From NCBI GenBank assembly GCA_945882615.1, contig CAMCWK010000001.1, positions 62,001-126,000 on the forward strand: DNA of 64,000 nucleotides, read 5' to 3'. The notes below the pieces were generated by a model. It did not search any database and had not been told where the DNA came from. It saw nothing but the letters and a program-made list of their open reading frames with translations. The stretch comes from Rhizobium sp. Q54 (GTDB lineage Bacteria > Pseudomonadota > Alphaproteobacteria > Micropepsales > Micropepsaceae). Each line of letters begins with the position of its first letter. The stretch's first letter is position 1. This document shows positions 17,260 to 25,975 of this stretch, piece after piece. The translations under genes were made by a program, and so were the position numbers.

Positions 17260-19101
17260 TTATGCCGCCGAGCGCTTACGGCGCCCCGGCGTAGCCTCTT
17301 CCGCAAAGAGTTCAGTGAGCTGTTCGGTCATCGCGCCGCCCAGCTGTTCGGCATCCACGATGGTGACGGCCTTGCGGTAATAGCGCGTCACGTCATGGCC
17401 GATGCCGATGGCGGTGAGTTCGACCGATGAGCGGGTCTCGATCTCCTCGATTACCCGGCGCAGATGATGCTCCAGATAGTTTCCGGCATTCACCGACAAG
17501 GTTGAATCGTCCACCGGCGCGCCGTCCGAAATCACCATGAGAATTTTGCGCTGTTCGGGACGGGCGATGATGCGGTTGTGCGCCCAGGTCAGCGCTTCAC
17601 CGTCGATATTCTCCTTCAACAAGCCTTCGCGCATCATCAGGCCCAGATTTCGCTTGGCCCGCCGCCACGGTTCGTCGGCGGCCTTGTAAACGATATGACG
17701 CAAGTCGTTGAGCCGGCCCGGCTGCGGCGGCTTGCCGGCGCCCAGCCACTTCTCGCGGCTTTGCCCGCCTTTCCAGGCCCGGGTGGTGAAGCCCAGAATC
17801 TCGGTCTTGACCCCAACGCGCTCCAGGGTACGTCCCAGAATGTCGGCGCACATCGCCGCCACCATAATGGGCCGCCCGCGCATCGATCCCGAATTGTCCA
17901 GCAGCAGCGTGACGCAGGTATCGCGGAAGGTCGTGTCCTTCTCGCGCTTGAACGACAGCGGATACATCGGATCGATCACGATGCGGGTCAGGCGCGAGGT
18001 ATCAAGCAGACCTTCCTCCAGATCATACTCCCAATGCCGGTTCTGCTGCGCCATCAACAGGCGTTGCAGCTTGTTGGCCAGCCGCGATACCACGCTTTGC
18101 ATGGCCGACAGTTGCTGGTCGAGGAAACCTCTGAGCCGCGCCAGTTCCTCGGGCTCGCAAAGATCGGCCGCGGCGATCTCTTCGTCGAATTCGGTGGTAA
18201 AGACTTTGTAGCCCCATTCGTCCTGGCGCGAAAAAGCCTGTTCGCCCCGCTGGGGCTTGGCGCCGTCTTCCGGCTCGGTCGCGTCCGACAGATCCTCGGA
18301 CTGTTCCGTGGCCATGTCGGAGTCCACCTCCTGGCCGTCCTCACTCTCGGCGGCCGCTTCGGTGGCGGCGCTTTCTCCGTCCTGCTGGGCATCCTGGTCC
18401 TGGCCGTCTTCATTCTCGCCATCCGGCTTTTCGCCATCGGCATCCTGCTCGGCCGAGGATTCGCTATCGGTCTGATCGCCAAAGGACAGGTGATTGAGCA
18501 GGGTGCGGGTGAGTTTCGCATAGCTCTTCTGGTCGCGCAGGGCATCGGCCAGCTTGTCGAGATCACCGCCAGCCCTTTCCTCGATGAAGGGACGCCAGAG
18601 CTCCACCGCGCCCGCGACGGACGGTGGCGGCTTTTCACCCGTCAGCTTTTCGCGCACCATCAAGCCCAGCACATCGGCGAGCGGCGCTTCATCCTTTACC
18701 CTCGCCTTGCCCAGTCCGCGATTGAGCAGGCGCTGTTCGAGACCGCTGGCGAGATTGGCTTTCACGCCTTTCATCGCCAGCGAACCGATCGCCTCCACCC
18801 GCGCCTGTTCGGCGGCTTCGAAGATGGCGGCGCCTTCCGGCGATGCGGGACGGAACTGGCTGTTCACTTTTTCGTCGTGATAGGCCCTGCGCAGGGCATA
18901 GGCATCACCGGTACCGCGCACCAGCGCCACATCATGGGCTGACAGGTTGCGGGCGGGCGAGGGCAGGCGCGCCTTCAGCCCCTTGAGCGCCGGCGGCTCG
19001 GCGGAGAAATTGACTTCCAGCTCGGGCTCGGCCGCAAGGCTTCGCACCGCCACGGCTACCGCGCGTTTGAAGGGCTCTGAGGGAGACTCAGGCTTGACCA
19101 C
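17260..19101 (-). CDS. cobT: CobT, VWA-domain partner of the CobS AAA+ ATPase
   Basis: The 613-residue protein is the large chaperone subunit annotated as cobaltochelatase CobT. It has a helical N-terminal region, a very acidic low-complexity linker (about 211-283) and a C-terminal von Willebrand A domain whose metal-ion site starts DNSGS at 402-406. With CobS it forms a MoxR-like AAA+/VWA pair. In vitamin B12 synthesis this pair works with CobN to insert cobalt, but no cobN or other cobalamin gene lies nearby. Here it follows cobS after 52 bases and a J-domain gene further upstream, so all three are probably one operon. A remodelling role beyond B12 is possible. Confidence 0.92.
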   Translation of the reverse strand: MVKPESPSEPFKRAVAVAVRSLAAEPELEVNFSAEPPALKGLKARLPSPARNLSAHDVALVRGTGDAYALRRAYHDEKVNSQFRPASPEGAAIFEAAEQARVEAIGSLAMKGVKANLASGLEQRLLNRGLGKARVKDEAPLADVLGLMVREKLTGEKPPPSVAGAVELWRPFIEERAGGDLDKLADALRDQKSYAKLTRTLLNHLSFGDQTDSESSAEQDADGEKPDGENEDGQDQDAQQDGESAATEAAAESEDGQEVDSDMATEQSEDLSDATEPEDGAKPQRGEQAFSRQDEWGYKVFTTEFDEEIAAADLCEPEELARLRGFLDQQLSAMQSVVSRLANKLQRLLMAQQNRHWEYDLEEGLLDTSRLTRIVIDPMYPLSFKREKDTTFRDTCVTLLLDNSGSMRGRPIMVAAMCADILGRTLERVGVKTEILGFTTRAWKGGQSREKWLGAGKPPQPGRLNDLRHIVYKAADEPWRRAKRNLGLMMREGLLKENIDGEALTWAHNRIIARPEQRKILMVISDGAPVDDSTLSVNAGNYLEHHLRRVIEEIETRSSVELTAIGIGHDVTRYYRKAVTIVDAEQLGGAMTEQLTELFAEEATPGRRKRSAA

Positions 19102-19122
19102 TTACAACCCTTTTCCAACTGG

Positions 19123-19145
19123 ATCCCCCCCGTAAAGCGGGGGAT
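19123..19145 (-). promoter_or_regulatory. GC hairpin between cobS and cobT
   Basis: ATCCCCC and GGGGGAT face each other around a short AT-containing loop in the 52-base gap between the cobS stop and the cobT start. There is no T run, so it is not a normal terminator. It could set the relative yield of CobS and CobT by partial termination or mRNA stability; that is inference. Confidence 0.45.
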
Positions 19146-19153
19146 GCTGGTTG

Positions 19154-20158
19154 CTACGCAACCAGCACTTTGGCGGCGCTTTCCGGCAATTCCTCGCCGA
19201 AGCAGCGCTGGTAGAATTCCGCCACGCTGGCACGTTCCAGCTCGTCGCACTTGTTGAGGAAGGTGAGACGGAAGGCAAAGCCGACATCGCCGAAGATTTC
19301 GGCATTCTGCGCCCAAGTGATGACGGTACGCGGGCTCATCACAGTCGACAGATCGCCAGCGACGAAGGCGTTGCGGGTCATGTCGGCCAGCCGCACCATG
19401 GCCGACAAGGTCTTCTTGCCTTCGGGCGTGTCATAGCTGGGCGACTTGGCGAGCACGATTTCTTCCTCGGCTTCGTGCGTAAGGTAATTGAGCGTGGTGA
19501 CGATGCTCCAGCGGTCCATCTGGCCCTGATTGATCTGCTGGGTGCCGTGATACAGGCCGGTGGTGTCGCCCAGACCGATGGTGTTGGTGGTCGCGAACAG
19601 CCGGAAGGCCGGGTGGGGGTGGATCACCTTGTTCTGATCCAGCAGCGTCAGACGCCCGGAGACTTCCAGCACGCGCTGAATGACGAACATCACATCGGGC
19701 CGGCCCGCGTCATATTCGTCGAACACCAGCGCCACGGGGCGTTGCAAAGCCCAGGGCAGCAAGCCCTCACGGAACTCGGTGACCTGCTGGCCATCCTTCA
19801 GCACGATGGCGTCCTTGCCGATCAGGTCGATGCGGCTGATGTGGGAATCCAGGTTGATGCGGATGCAGGGCCAGTTCAGCCGCGCCGCCACCTGCTCGAT
19901 GTGCGTGGACTTGCCGGTGCCGTGATAGCCCTGGATCATGACGCGGCGGTTGAACGCAAAGCCGGCCAGGATCGCCAGCGTGGTGTCGCGGTCGAAGCGA
20001 TAGGCCGGATCGCGTTCCGGCACATGCTCGTTCGCCTGTTTGAAGGCGGGAACCTTCATCTTGGTCTTGATGCCGAAAACTTCGCCCGCATCGACGGTGG
20101 TGTCGGGCATGATGCTGGGATCCAGGGTTTCGGCCATAGGTTCGGGGCGGGTGCTCAT
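19154..20158 (-). CDS. cobS: CobS, AAA+ ATPase of the MoxR/CobS type
   Basis: The 334-residue ATPase has Walker A GYHGTGKS at 77-84 and Walker B LVFDEYD ending at 150. [11 protein letters not shown] carries sensor 1. It begins with the family's MxxxPDTxVDAxEVFGI segment at about 17-30. CobS hexamers pair with CobT and drive metal insertion by CobN in aerobic cobalamin synthesis; the same ATPase pair may also serve other targets. ATG 20158 matches the family start, whereas the longer ORF would overlap the J-domain gene. The gene sits 55 bases downstream of the J-domain gene and 52 bases upstream of cobT. Confidence 0.93.
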   Translation of the reverse strand: MSTRPEPMAETLDPSIMPDTTVDAGEVFGIKTKMKVPAFKQANEHVPERDPAYRFDRDTTLAILAGFAFNRRVMIQGYHGTGKSTHIEQVAARLNWPCIRINLDSHISRIDLIGKDAIVLKDGQQVTEFREGLLPWALQRPVALVFDEYDAGRPDVMFVIQRVLEVSGRLTLLDQNKVIHPHPAFRLFATTNTIGLGDTTGLYHGTQQINQGQMDRWSIVTTLNYLTHEAEEEIVLAKSPSYDTPEGKKTLSAMVRLADMTRNAFVAGDLSTVMSPRTVITWAQNAEIFGDVGFAFRLTFLNKCDELERASVAEFYQRCFGEELPESAAKVLVA

Positions 20159-20213
20159 GATGTCTGGTCCGACGGGTCGCCGCGCATGGCTGTGCGGGCG
20201 CGGCAGGCCCGTT

Positions 20214-20819
20214 TCAGGTGAGGAGGCCGGAGGCGCGCAACACGCCATAGGCTTTGATGACCTGCTTCAGCCGTTCTTCCGCGCCCCGGTCGCCGCCATT
20301 CGCGTCGGGATGAAAACGCTTCACAAGCTCCTTATACCGCGCCTTGATCTCGATCAAGGTCGCGTTATGGGACAGCTGCATCGTGTCCATGGCAATGATC
20401 TGCAAGCGCGTCAGCTGCCGCTCAGGGCGCCGTACGGTGCCGGTTTCGTCGTCCTCTGCAAACACCGCATGGCTGTCATTCACGTTGCCCAGAGGGCTCT
20501 GGCCCATGCGCGCCTTGGCGGCGCGCTTGCCCAGGGGCCAGGTCGGACGGTGTCCCGTGAGCGCCTCTTCGCGGAACTTGCGGATATCGCCGTCATCCAT
20601 GCCCTTGAAATAGTCCCAGGATTCGTTGTGCAGCCGGGCATGTTTGGAGCAAAGCCAGAGATATTCGGTGAGATTTTTGGGCGACCTGGAAACGCGGCAA
20701 TCGCCCGGCCCGACACAGTCGGGGGCTTCGCACATCCGGGTCACCGGCTCGGGCTTTTTCGCCTTGCCTGACTTGATCCGGATGTCGGTTTTGAAGCGGT
20801 TGGTACGGGGTTCGACCAT
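20214..20819 (-). CDS. J-domain co-chaperone with N-terminal Cys cluster
   Basis: The 201-residue protein ends in a J domain with the HPD motif at 170-172 ([11 protein letters not shown]), so it should stimulate a DnaK-type Hsp70. The N-terminal half has Cys30, Cys35, Cys41, Cys57 and His60, spaced like a small metal site, then WDYFKGM. There is no G/F region or DnaJ zinc-finger repeat, so this is a class C J protein. The same gene lies upstream of cobS in many Alphaproteobacteria. Co-transcription with cobS and cobT suggests that the J protein hands substrates to, or helps assemble, the CobS-CobT machine. It is divergent from bolA. Confidence 0.88.
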   Translation of the reverse strand: MVEPRTNRFKTDIRIKSGKAKKPEPVTRMCEAPDCVGPGDCRVSRSPKNLTEYLWLCSKHARLHNESWDYFKGMDDGDIRKFREEALTGHRPTWPLGKRAAKARMGQSPLGNVNDSHAVFAEDDETGTVRRPERQLTRLQIIAMDTMQLSHNATLIEIKARYKELVKRFHPDANGGDRGAEERLKQVIKAYGVLRASGLLT

Positions 20820-20901
20820 CGAATAATTATGGGGAGGCAAGGGTAAAAGACAAGGAAACGTATTGCTTGACTTTCGGGGGCGCAAAGCAAACTAGGGCAG
20901 G

Positions 20902-21195
20902 ATGAAAGTCGCCGACGCCATCGAACAAAAGCTGACAGCGGCCTTTGCGCCGCTGGCGCTGGAGGTGCGGGACGAAAGCGCCCGCCACGCCGGCCATGCC
21001 GGCGCCACCCGCGACGATGGCAGCCATGGCGAAACCCATTTCCATGTGCGGCTGGTGTCCAGCGCCTTTGAGGGACTTTCCCGGGTCGAGCGCCAGCGCC
21101 GCATTCATGCCGCGCTGGAACAGGAACTGAAAGCTTCGGTGCACGCGCTGTCGCTGGCGCTGCTTACGCCGTCGGAAGCTCAGAAGTCGCCATAG
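20902..21195 (+). CDS. BolA-family protein
   Basis: The 97-residue protein has the BolA fold: MKVADAIEQKLTAAFAPLALEVRDESARHAGH, then HFHVRLVSSAFEGLSRVERQRRIHAALEQEL and HALSLALLTP. The His residues near HAGH and THFHV are the usual ligand or cluster-binding positions. BolA proteins pair with monothiol glutaredoxins to handle Fe-S clusters or act as regulators. It lies divergent from the J-domain gene. Its last 32 bases overlap the end of the convergent CBS-domain gene. Confidence 0.92.
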   Translation: MKVADAIEQKLTAAFAPLALEVRDESARHAGHAGATRDDGSHGETHFHVRLVSSAFEGLSRVERQRRIHAALEQELKASVHALSLALLTPSEAQKSP

Positions 21196-22183
21196 CGTCC
21201 TGACCGTCCGGGCGGGGTGGTATGATGCGAATGGCGGTGATCTGGTTGCGCTGGCGGCGCATGATCTCGAAGACAAAGCCAAAGAATGCAAAACGCTGCC
21301 CGGCCTCCGGAATGGTGGCGGATTGCGCGATCACCAGCCCCGCAATGGTGGTGGCATCGTCTTCGGGCAGGCGCCATTCCAGCTCGCGATTGAGGTCGCG
21401 CACGGGCACCTTGCCGTCGACCAGATAAGAGCCGTCCGGGCGCCGCCGAATCTCCCGCCGCGCTTCCTGCGGCCGGGAATCGGAAATGTCGCCGAACACT
21501 TCTTCCAGAATGTCTTCCAGGGTCACAAGACCCTGCAGGGCGCCATACTCGTCCACCACCAGCGCGAAGCGGGCGCGGCGCTCGCGGAACTCCGCCAGCT
21601 GCTCGTCCAGCGTGTTGGTGTCGGGCACGAACCAGGGTGGCGCCACCAGCGTGGCGATATCGATTTTCTCCAGATCGCCGCGATGTTCCACCAGCGCCTG
21701 GGCCAGCAGCTTTGCCGAGAGAATTCCGATGATATTGTCGGGCTCGCTCTGCCATATCGGCAGGCGGCTATGGCTGGAGGCGACCACGGCTTCCACCAGT
21801 TCCTGCCTGGGCAGGCCGGCATCGACGCTCTCGATGCTGGTGCGGTGACGCATCACATCGCCCACCTGCAATTCGCGCAGGTCCAGAATGCCGCCCAGCA
21901 TGTTGCGATGCTCGCGTTCGAAACTGCCCTTCTGAAGATGCTGGGCGATGGAACTGCGGATTTCCGCGCGGGCATATTCCGGATCTTCCGCTGCGCCGGG
22001 CGGAACGCCGAACAGCCTGAGTACCCGCCCGCCCAGCCATCGCGCCGCCGCGAAAATGGATGCCCGCGCGGTCACGATCGGCCGATGCGGCGCGGCAGTG
22101 AAAGCGCAGACGGCCAGCAGGGCGACAATCGCAGCAACAGTATAGGCGAGCATTATGGGACCGAAGGGAAGCACGCCCATCAT
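21164..22183 (-). CDS. CorC/TlyC-type CBS-domain protein lacking most of DUF21
   Basis: The 339-residue protein has a CBS-domain pair (about 95-225) beginning with VGDVMRHRTSIESVDAG and including VVDEYGALQGLVTLEDILEEVFGDI. A CorC_HlyC domain at the end (RPDGSYLVDGKVPVRDLNREL) completes it. Full-length relatives are 420-440 residues and start with the DUF21 (CNNM) domain of about four helices, which carries the Mg2+/Na+ path. Here only one helix (about 8-30) and a short piece like the end of DUF21 remain, and aroB ends 8 bases before the start. It therefore looks truncated, or closer to soluble CorC-type regulators. The 3' end overlaps bolA. Confidence 0.82.
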   Translation of the reverse strand: MMGVLPFGPIMLAYTVAAIVALLAVCAFTAAPHRPIVTARASIFAAARWLGGRVLRLFGVPPGAAEDPEYARAEIRSSIAQHLQKGSFEREHRNMLGGILDLRELQVGDVMRHRTSIESVDAGLPRQELVEAVVASSHSRLPIWQSEPDNIIGILSAKLLAQALVEHRGDLEKIDIATLVAPPWFVPDTNTLDEQLAEFRERRARFALVVDEYGALQGLVTLEDILEEVFGDISDSRPQEARREIRRRPDGSYLVDGKVPVRDLNRELEWRLPEDDATTIAGLVIAQSATIPEAGQRFAFFGFVFEIMRRQRNQITAIRIIPPRPDGQDAMATSELPTA

Positions 22184-22191
22184 AGCGCGTT

Positions 22192-23304
22192 TTATCCGTC
22201 CGTCAGGACCGATTTTACGGCGTCCAGCGGCACATCGCGGGTGACGAAAGCCTGTCCCAGCCCGCGCAGCAGGATGAAGGTCAGCTTTCCGTCCGCCACT
22301 TTCTTGTCATGTGCCATATGGCCGATCAGTTCCTCGGCGCTGGCGCGCCCGCCCGGAATGTCGGCGATCGTGGACGGCAATCCCACGGCCTGCAAATGGC
22401 GCGTGAAGCGCTGGGCATCCTGTCCCGGGCACAGGCCCAGCTTGACCGAAAGCTTGAAAGCCAGCGCCATGCCGATGGCAACGCCTTCGCCATGAACCAG
22501 GCGGTCCGAGAATCCGGTCGCCGCTTCCAGCGCATGGCCAAAGGTATGTCCGAGATTGAGCAGGGCGCGGTCGCCGGTCTCGCGTTCATCGCGCGCCACG
22601 ATATCGGCTTTCATCTGGCAGGAATGGGCCACGCACCGGACCATGGCGGCTTCATCACCCGCCAATGCCTTGGGGCCGCTCGTTTCCAGCCATTCGAAGA
22701 AATCCGCATCGCCCAGCGCGCCATACTTGGCGACTTCCGCGTAACCGGCCAGCAGTTCGCGGCGGGGCAGGGTGGACAGCAACTGGGTGTCCGCGATCAC
22801 GATGCGTGGCTGGTGAAACAGGCCGATCAGGTTCTTGCCCTGCCGGGCATTGATCGCGGTCTTGCCGCCGACCGACGAGTCGACTTGCGACAGAAGTGTG
22901 GTGGGAATTTGCGCAAAACCGACGCCGCGCTTGAGCACCCCGGCCGCGAAACCGGTGAGATCGCCGATCACCCCGCCGCCCAAAGCGATCACCAGACCAT
23001 TGCGGTCGATCCCCATGTCGAGCAATTCGCCCGACAGCCGTTCCAGCCCGGCAAAACTTTTGCTGACTTCGCCGGGCGCCATCACGATGGGGCGCGCTTC
23101 AATGCCGGCTTGGTTCAACAGGTCCAGCAGGCGCGGCAGATGAAGCTCCGCAACATGCGCATCGGTCACCACGGGCACCGGGCCGCGTGCGAAAGGTTTC
23201 AGAAAATCGCCCGCGCGCGCCAGCATCCCCGCGCCGACATGGATGTCATAGGCGCGCGTCCCCAGTCCTACCGAAACGACTTGATGGGAAGATGGCTCAC
23301 TCAT
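22192..23304 (-). CDS. aroB: 3-dehydroquinate synthase
   Basis: The 370-residue enzyme converts DAHP to 3-dehydroquinate, the second shikimate step, using NAD and a divalent metal. Seen in the sequence: ALGGGVIGDLTGFAAGVLKRGV for NAD binding, PTTLLSQVDSSVGGKTAIN, the metal-ligand region around EVAKYG, LNLGHTFGHALE and HGEGVAIGM. ATG 23304 gives a normal N terminus; longer starts would lie deep inside aroK. The gene overlaps the end of aroK by 8 bases, so aroK and aroB are coupled. The order aroK-aroB divergent from xerD and accA is common in Alphaproteobacteria. Confidence 0.96.
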   Translation of the reverse strand: MSEPSSHQVVSVGLGTRAYDIHVGAGMLARAGDFLKPFARGPVPVVTDAHVAELHLPRLLDLLNQAGIEARPIVMAPGEVSKSFAGLERLSGELLDMGIDRNGLVIALGGGVIGDLTGFAAGVLKRGVGFAQIPTTLLSQVDSSVGGKTAINARQGKNLIGLFHQPRIVIADTQLLSTLPRRELLAGYAEVAKYGALGDADFFEWLETSGPKALAGDEAAMVRCVAHSCQMKADIVARDERETGDRALLNLGHTFGHALEAATGFSDRLVHGEGVAIGMALAFKLSVKLGLCPGQDAQRFTRHLQAVGLPSTIADIPGGRASAEELIGHMAHDKKVADGKLTFILLRGLGQAFVTRDVPLDAVKSVLTDG

Positions 23305-23866
23305 GGTTCTCGCATATCCCATGGGCGGCCAGGGCGGCAACGATCTTGTCCAGCAGCACGCCATGGGGTTCGTCGGCCGATTCCAGCACCATGTCGGCCA
23401 TGGCATAGACCGGCTCGCGCTGCGCCAGCAGCCGCTCCAGCGTGCCCCGCAAGTCGTCATTGGCGAGCAGGGGCCTTGTCTGATCGTTACCCTGGCGCTT
23501 TTTCACCCGTCCGAGCAGGACTTCGACCGGCGCCTTCAGCCATATGGTGAAGGCCGCCTGTTTCATGGTGGCGCGGGTGATCTCGTCGATATAAGCGCCG
23601 CCGCCGGTGGCCAGAACATGGGGTGGCTCGCCCAGCAGGCGGGCGATCACCCGCCGTTCGCCGTCCCGAAAGTAAGGTTCGCCGTATTTGGCGAAGATCT
23701 CCGACACGGTCATGCCTGCCGCCGCTTCGATCTCGTGATCGGCATCGGAAAAAGGGACGTTCAGCCGCACAGCCAGCCGCTTGCCGATGGAGGTTTTGCC
23801 CGCCCCCATCATGCCCACCAGTGCCACGGTCCGGTTCAGTGTCATGGGCCTTTTCGATACAGCCAT
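23297..23866 (-). CDS. aroK: Shikimate kinase
   Basis: The 189-residue kinase phosphorylates shikimate at O3. It has Walker A GMMGAGKTS near residues 18-26, the shikimate-binding DADHEIEAAAG and ATGGGAY segments, FRDGERRV, and the lid Arg region KRQGNDQTRPLL. It may start at 23866 or at the ATG 23845 (MTLNRTV), which has AAAGG closer upstream; the first seven residues are not conserved. It is the first gene of the aroK-aroB pair and diverges from the xerD leader. A C-terminal tail of about 15 residues overlaps the aroB start. Confidence 0.95.
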   Translation of the reverse strand: MAVSKRPMTLNRTVALVGMMGAGKTSIGKRLAVRLNVPFSDADHEIEAAAGMTVSEIFAKYGEPYFRDGERRVIARLLGEPPHVLATGGGAYIDEITRATMKQAAFTIWLKAPVEVLLGRVKKRQGNDQTRPLLANDDLRGTLERLLAQREPVYAMADMVLESADEPHGVLLDKIVAALAAHGICENHE

Positions 23867-23881
23867 GCTAAACTTGTGTCC

Positions 23882-23957
23882 ATGACTCGCCCGTGCGCCA
23901 GATGACCAAGCGCCCGGAGGGCGGCCAATGACCCCGCGCCCGGAGGGCGCCGTATGA
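23882..23957 (+). promoter_or_regulatory. Three tiny ORFs chained by ATGA overlaps into xerD
   Basis: ATG 23882 encodes MTRPCAR, ATG 23902 encodes MTKRPEGGQ and ATG 23928 encodes MTPRPEGAV. Each TGA overlaps the next ATG, and the last overlaps the xerD start at 23954. The last two ORFs are a 26-base tandem duplication (23902-23927, 23928-23953). Each copy carries CGCCCGGAGGGCG, which is both a hairpin and the GGAGG ribosome binding site for the following ATG. The first lacks the hairpin and looks like a degenerate relative. The layout suggests stepwise translational coupling that sets XerD supply. Confidence 0.6.
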
Positions 23958-24877
23958 AGAGAAGCGACTCTGCCTATCTGATCGAGCTTTTTCTCGACAT
24001 GATGGGGGCTGAGCGAGGATCGGGCGCCAACACGCTGGCCGCCTATCGCCGCGACCTGGTGGATTTCGCGGGCCGCGCCGATCTGCGTGATGCCAGCCGC
24101 GAACAGGTCCGCGATTTCCTCAATTCGCTTTCCCGATCTGGCCTGGCGGCTTCGACCCAGGCGCGCAAATTGTCGGCGCTGCGCCAGTTTTATGGCTTTT
24201 TGTACACCGAAGGGATGCGGGGGGACGATCCCACCCAGACTCTTGCCGCGCCCCGCGCCGGCCGGCCCTTGCCCAAGATTCTGTCCGGCGACGATCTGGA
24301 GGCGATGCTGAACACAGCGTCCGACGACACGTCACCGGAAGGGCTGCGGCTGACCTGCATTGTCGAGATGCTGTATGGCGGCGGCTTGCGCGTATCTGAA
24401 CTGGCGGGGCTGAAGCTGGCCGCTGCGCGCAGCCATGAAGGCTTTATCCGCATCACGGGCAAGGGCAACAAGGAACGCATGACGCCGCTCAACGTGTCGG
24501 CGCGCGCGGCGCTGGACGCCTATCTCGCGGTGCGCGAGGCGTTTGTGCCCAAGCATGACAAGAACAACCGCTATCTGTTCGCCTCGCGCGGTGCGGAGGG
24601 GTTTCTCACCCGCCGCCGCTTTCACCAGTTGCTCAAGGCGCTGGCGCTCAAGGCGGGGCTCGATCCGGCCAAGGTCTCGCCCCATGTGCTGCGTCATGCC
24701 TTTGCGACCCATCTGGTGGAAGGCGGGGCGGACCTGCGCAGTGTCCAGACGCTGCTGGGTCATGCCGATATCGCCACCACCCAGATCTATACCCATGTGG
24801 CGCGCGACCGGCTCAGCCTGGTGGTACAGGCCGCCCACCCCCTGGGCAAAGCCAAGCCGGTCAAAAACAGCCGTTAA
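23954..24877 (+). CDS. xerD: Site-specific tyrosine recombinase XerD
   Basis: The 307-residue recombinase resolves chromosome dimers at dif with XerC and FtsK. An N-terminal SAM-like DNA-binding domain (about 5-90) precedes the catalytic domain. The catalytic set is Arg146 (GLRVSEL), Lys170 (ITGKGNKER), His244 and Arg247 (HVLRHAFATHL), His270 (LLGHADIATTQIYTHV) and Tyr279. The gene order aroB-aroK-xerD-accA points to XerD and not to an integrase of a mobile element. Its Shine-Dalgarno sequence lies inside the last hairpin of the tandem mini-ORF leader. Confidence 0.94.
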   Translation: MKRSDSAYLIELFLDMMGAERGSGANTLAAYRRDLVDFAGRADLRDASREQVRDFLNSLSRSGLAASTQARKLSALRQFYGFLYTEGMRGDDPTQTLAAPRAGRPLPKILSGDDLEAMLNTASDDTSPEGLRLTCIVEMLYGGGLRVSELAGLKLAAARSHEGFIRITGKGNKERMTPLNVSARAALDAYLAVREAFVPKHDKNNRYLFASRGAEGFLTRRRFHQLLKALALKAGLDPAKVSPHVLRHAFATHLVEGGADLRSVQTLLGHADIATTQIYTHVARDRLSLVVQAAHPLGKAKPVKNSR

Positions 24878-24959
24878 CCCATTGGTACGGATAGGTTCTT
24901 TAAGCATTTCCTTTCGCGAGGGCCTGTGTCACTTTCCGCCTTTCACGGTGATTTGAGCC

Positions 24960-25913
24960 ATGCATTACCTCGAATTTGAGCGCCCCATAGCCGAGTTGGA
25001 AGGCAAGATCGTCGAGTTGAAGAAGCTCGCCGAAGAAGATCCCAACATGGAGATCGACAGCGAGGTCGATCGGCTGCAGAGCCGCGCCGGCACGCTGGTG
25101 GCGGACACCTATGCCCGGCTGACGCCCTGGCAGAAGGTGCAGGTGGCCCGCCATCCGGGCCGTCCGCACTTCCTGGATTACGCCAAGCATATCATCGAAG
25201 ATTTTACGCCGCTGGCCGGCGACCGTTCGTTTGGCGAGGACGAGGCGGTGGTGGCGGGACTGGGCCGGTTTCGCGGACGCCCGGTGGCCTTTATCGGTCA
25301 GGAGAAGGGCAACGACACCCAATCGCGCATCAAGCATAATTTCGGATCGGCGATGCCGGAAGGCTATCGCAAGGCGGTGCGGATTTTTGAACTGGCCGGC
25401 CGGTTCGATCTGCCGGTCCTGTCCTTCGCGGACACGGCGGGCGCCTATCCGGGCGTCAGCGCCGAGGAGCGTGGCCAGGCCGAAGCCATTGCCCGCTCCA
25501 TCGAGGCGGGTCTGTCGGTCAAGACCCCCTTCATTGCCACCATCATCGGCGAAGGTATGTCCGGCGGCGCCATCGCCATCGCGGCGGCCAGCCGCGTCTA
25601 TATGCTCGAACATTCGATCTATTCGGTGATCTCGCCCGAGGGATGCGCCTCTATCCTGTGGCGCAGCGCCGACAAGGCGCAGGAAGCCGCCACGGCGCTG
25701 AAGATCACGGCCCAGGACCTGCTTCATCTCAAGGTGATCGACGGCATCGTGCCCGAGCCAGTGGGCGGCGCACATCGCGCCCCGCTGGAAACCATCGAAG
25801 CGGTGGCCGATCAGATCGAGCAGGGGCTGAAGGAAATGGAAGGCCTGTCCGGCGATGAAATCCTGCGCCAGCGCCGGGCCAAGTTCTTGGCTATAGGCCG
25901 GAACATTTCCTGA
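24960..25913 (+). CDS. accA: Acetyl-CoA carboxylase carboxyltransferase subunit alpha
   Basis: The 317-residue subunit works with AccD to move the carboxyl group from biotin to acetyl-CoA, giving malonyl-CoA for fatty acid synthesis. It starts MHYLEFERPIAELEGKIVELK as in the family and contains RHPGRPHFLDYAKHI, IGQEKGNDT, the oxyanion segments ADTAGAYPGVSAEERGQ and GEGMSGGAIAIA, and SPEGCASILWR. The length is normal. It lies 82 bases after xerD in the common alphaproteobacterial order, and a terminator follows. Confidence 0.97.
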   Translation: MHYLEFERPIAELEGKIVELKKLAEEDPNMEIDSEVDRLQSRAGTLVADTYARLTPWQKVQVARHPGRPHFLDYAKHIIEDFTPLAGDRSFGEDEAVVAGLGRFRGRPVAFIGQEKGNDTQSRIKHNFGSAMPEGYRKAVRIFELAGRFDLPVLSFADTAGAYPGVSAEERGQAEAIARSIEAGLSVKTPFIATIIGEGMSGGAIAIAAASRVYMLEHSIYSVISPEGCASILWRSADKAQEAATALKITAQDLLHLKVIDGIVPEPVGGAHRAPLETIEAVADQIEQGLKEMEGLSGDEILRQRRAKFLAIGRNIS

Positions 25914-25923
25914 TCGCTTAAAA

Positions 25924-25953
25924 ACAAAAAAAAGGCCCGGATTTCTCCGGGCC
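25924..25953 (-). terminator. Terminator between accA and the CsgG-like gene
   Basis: GGCCCGGA and TCCGGGCC form an 8-bp stem around a TTTC loop. Read on the minus strand the stem is followed by a long T run, a strong intrinsic terminator for the CsgG-like gene. Read on the plus strand only a weak ATATTTT tail follows, so it may stop accA transcription less well. Confidence 0.85.
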
Positions 25954-25975
25954 CCATATTTTGTGCGCGCCGTGA

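Noticed and set aside
17260-20158. A vitamin B12 biosynthesis cluster based on cobS and cobT
   Set aside because: No cobN or other corrin gene lies in the window, so the names are kept from family assignment only and no B12 pathway is claimed here.
23911-23949. Two GC palindromes before xerD as a protein-binding operator
   Set aside because: They coincide with ribosome binding sites inside a tandem duplication of a start region, so a role at the translation level explains them better than an operator.
23954-24877. Tyrosine recombinase as a sign of an integrated element
   Set aside because: The gene order aroB-aroK-xerD-accA and the full XerD signature mark a housekeeping recombinase. No attachment repeats, tRNA or phage genes are near.
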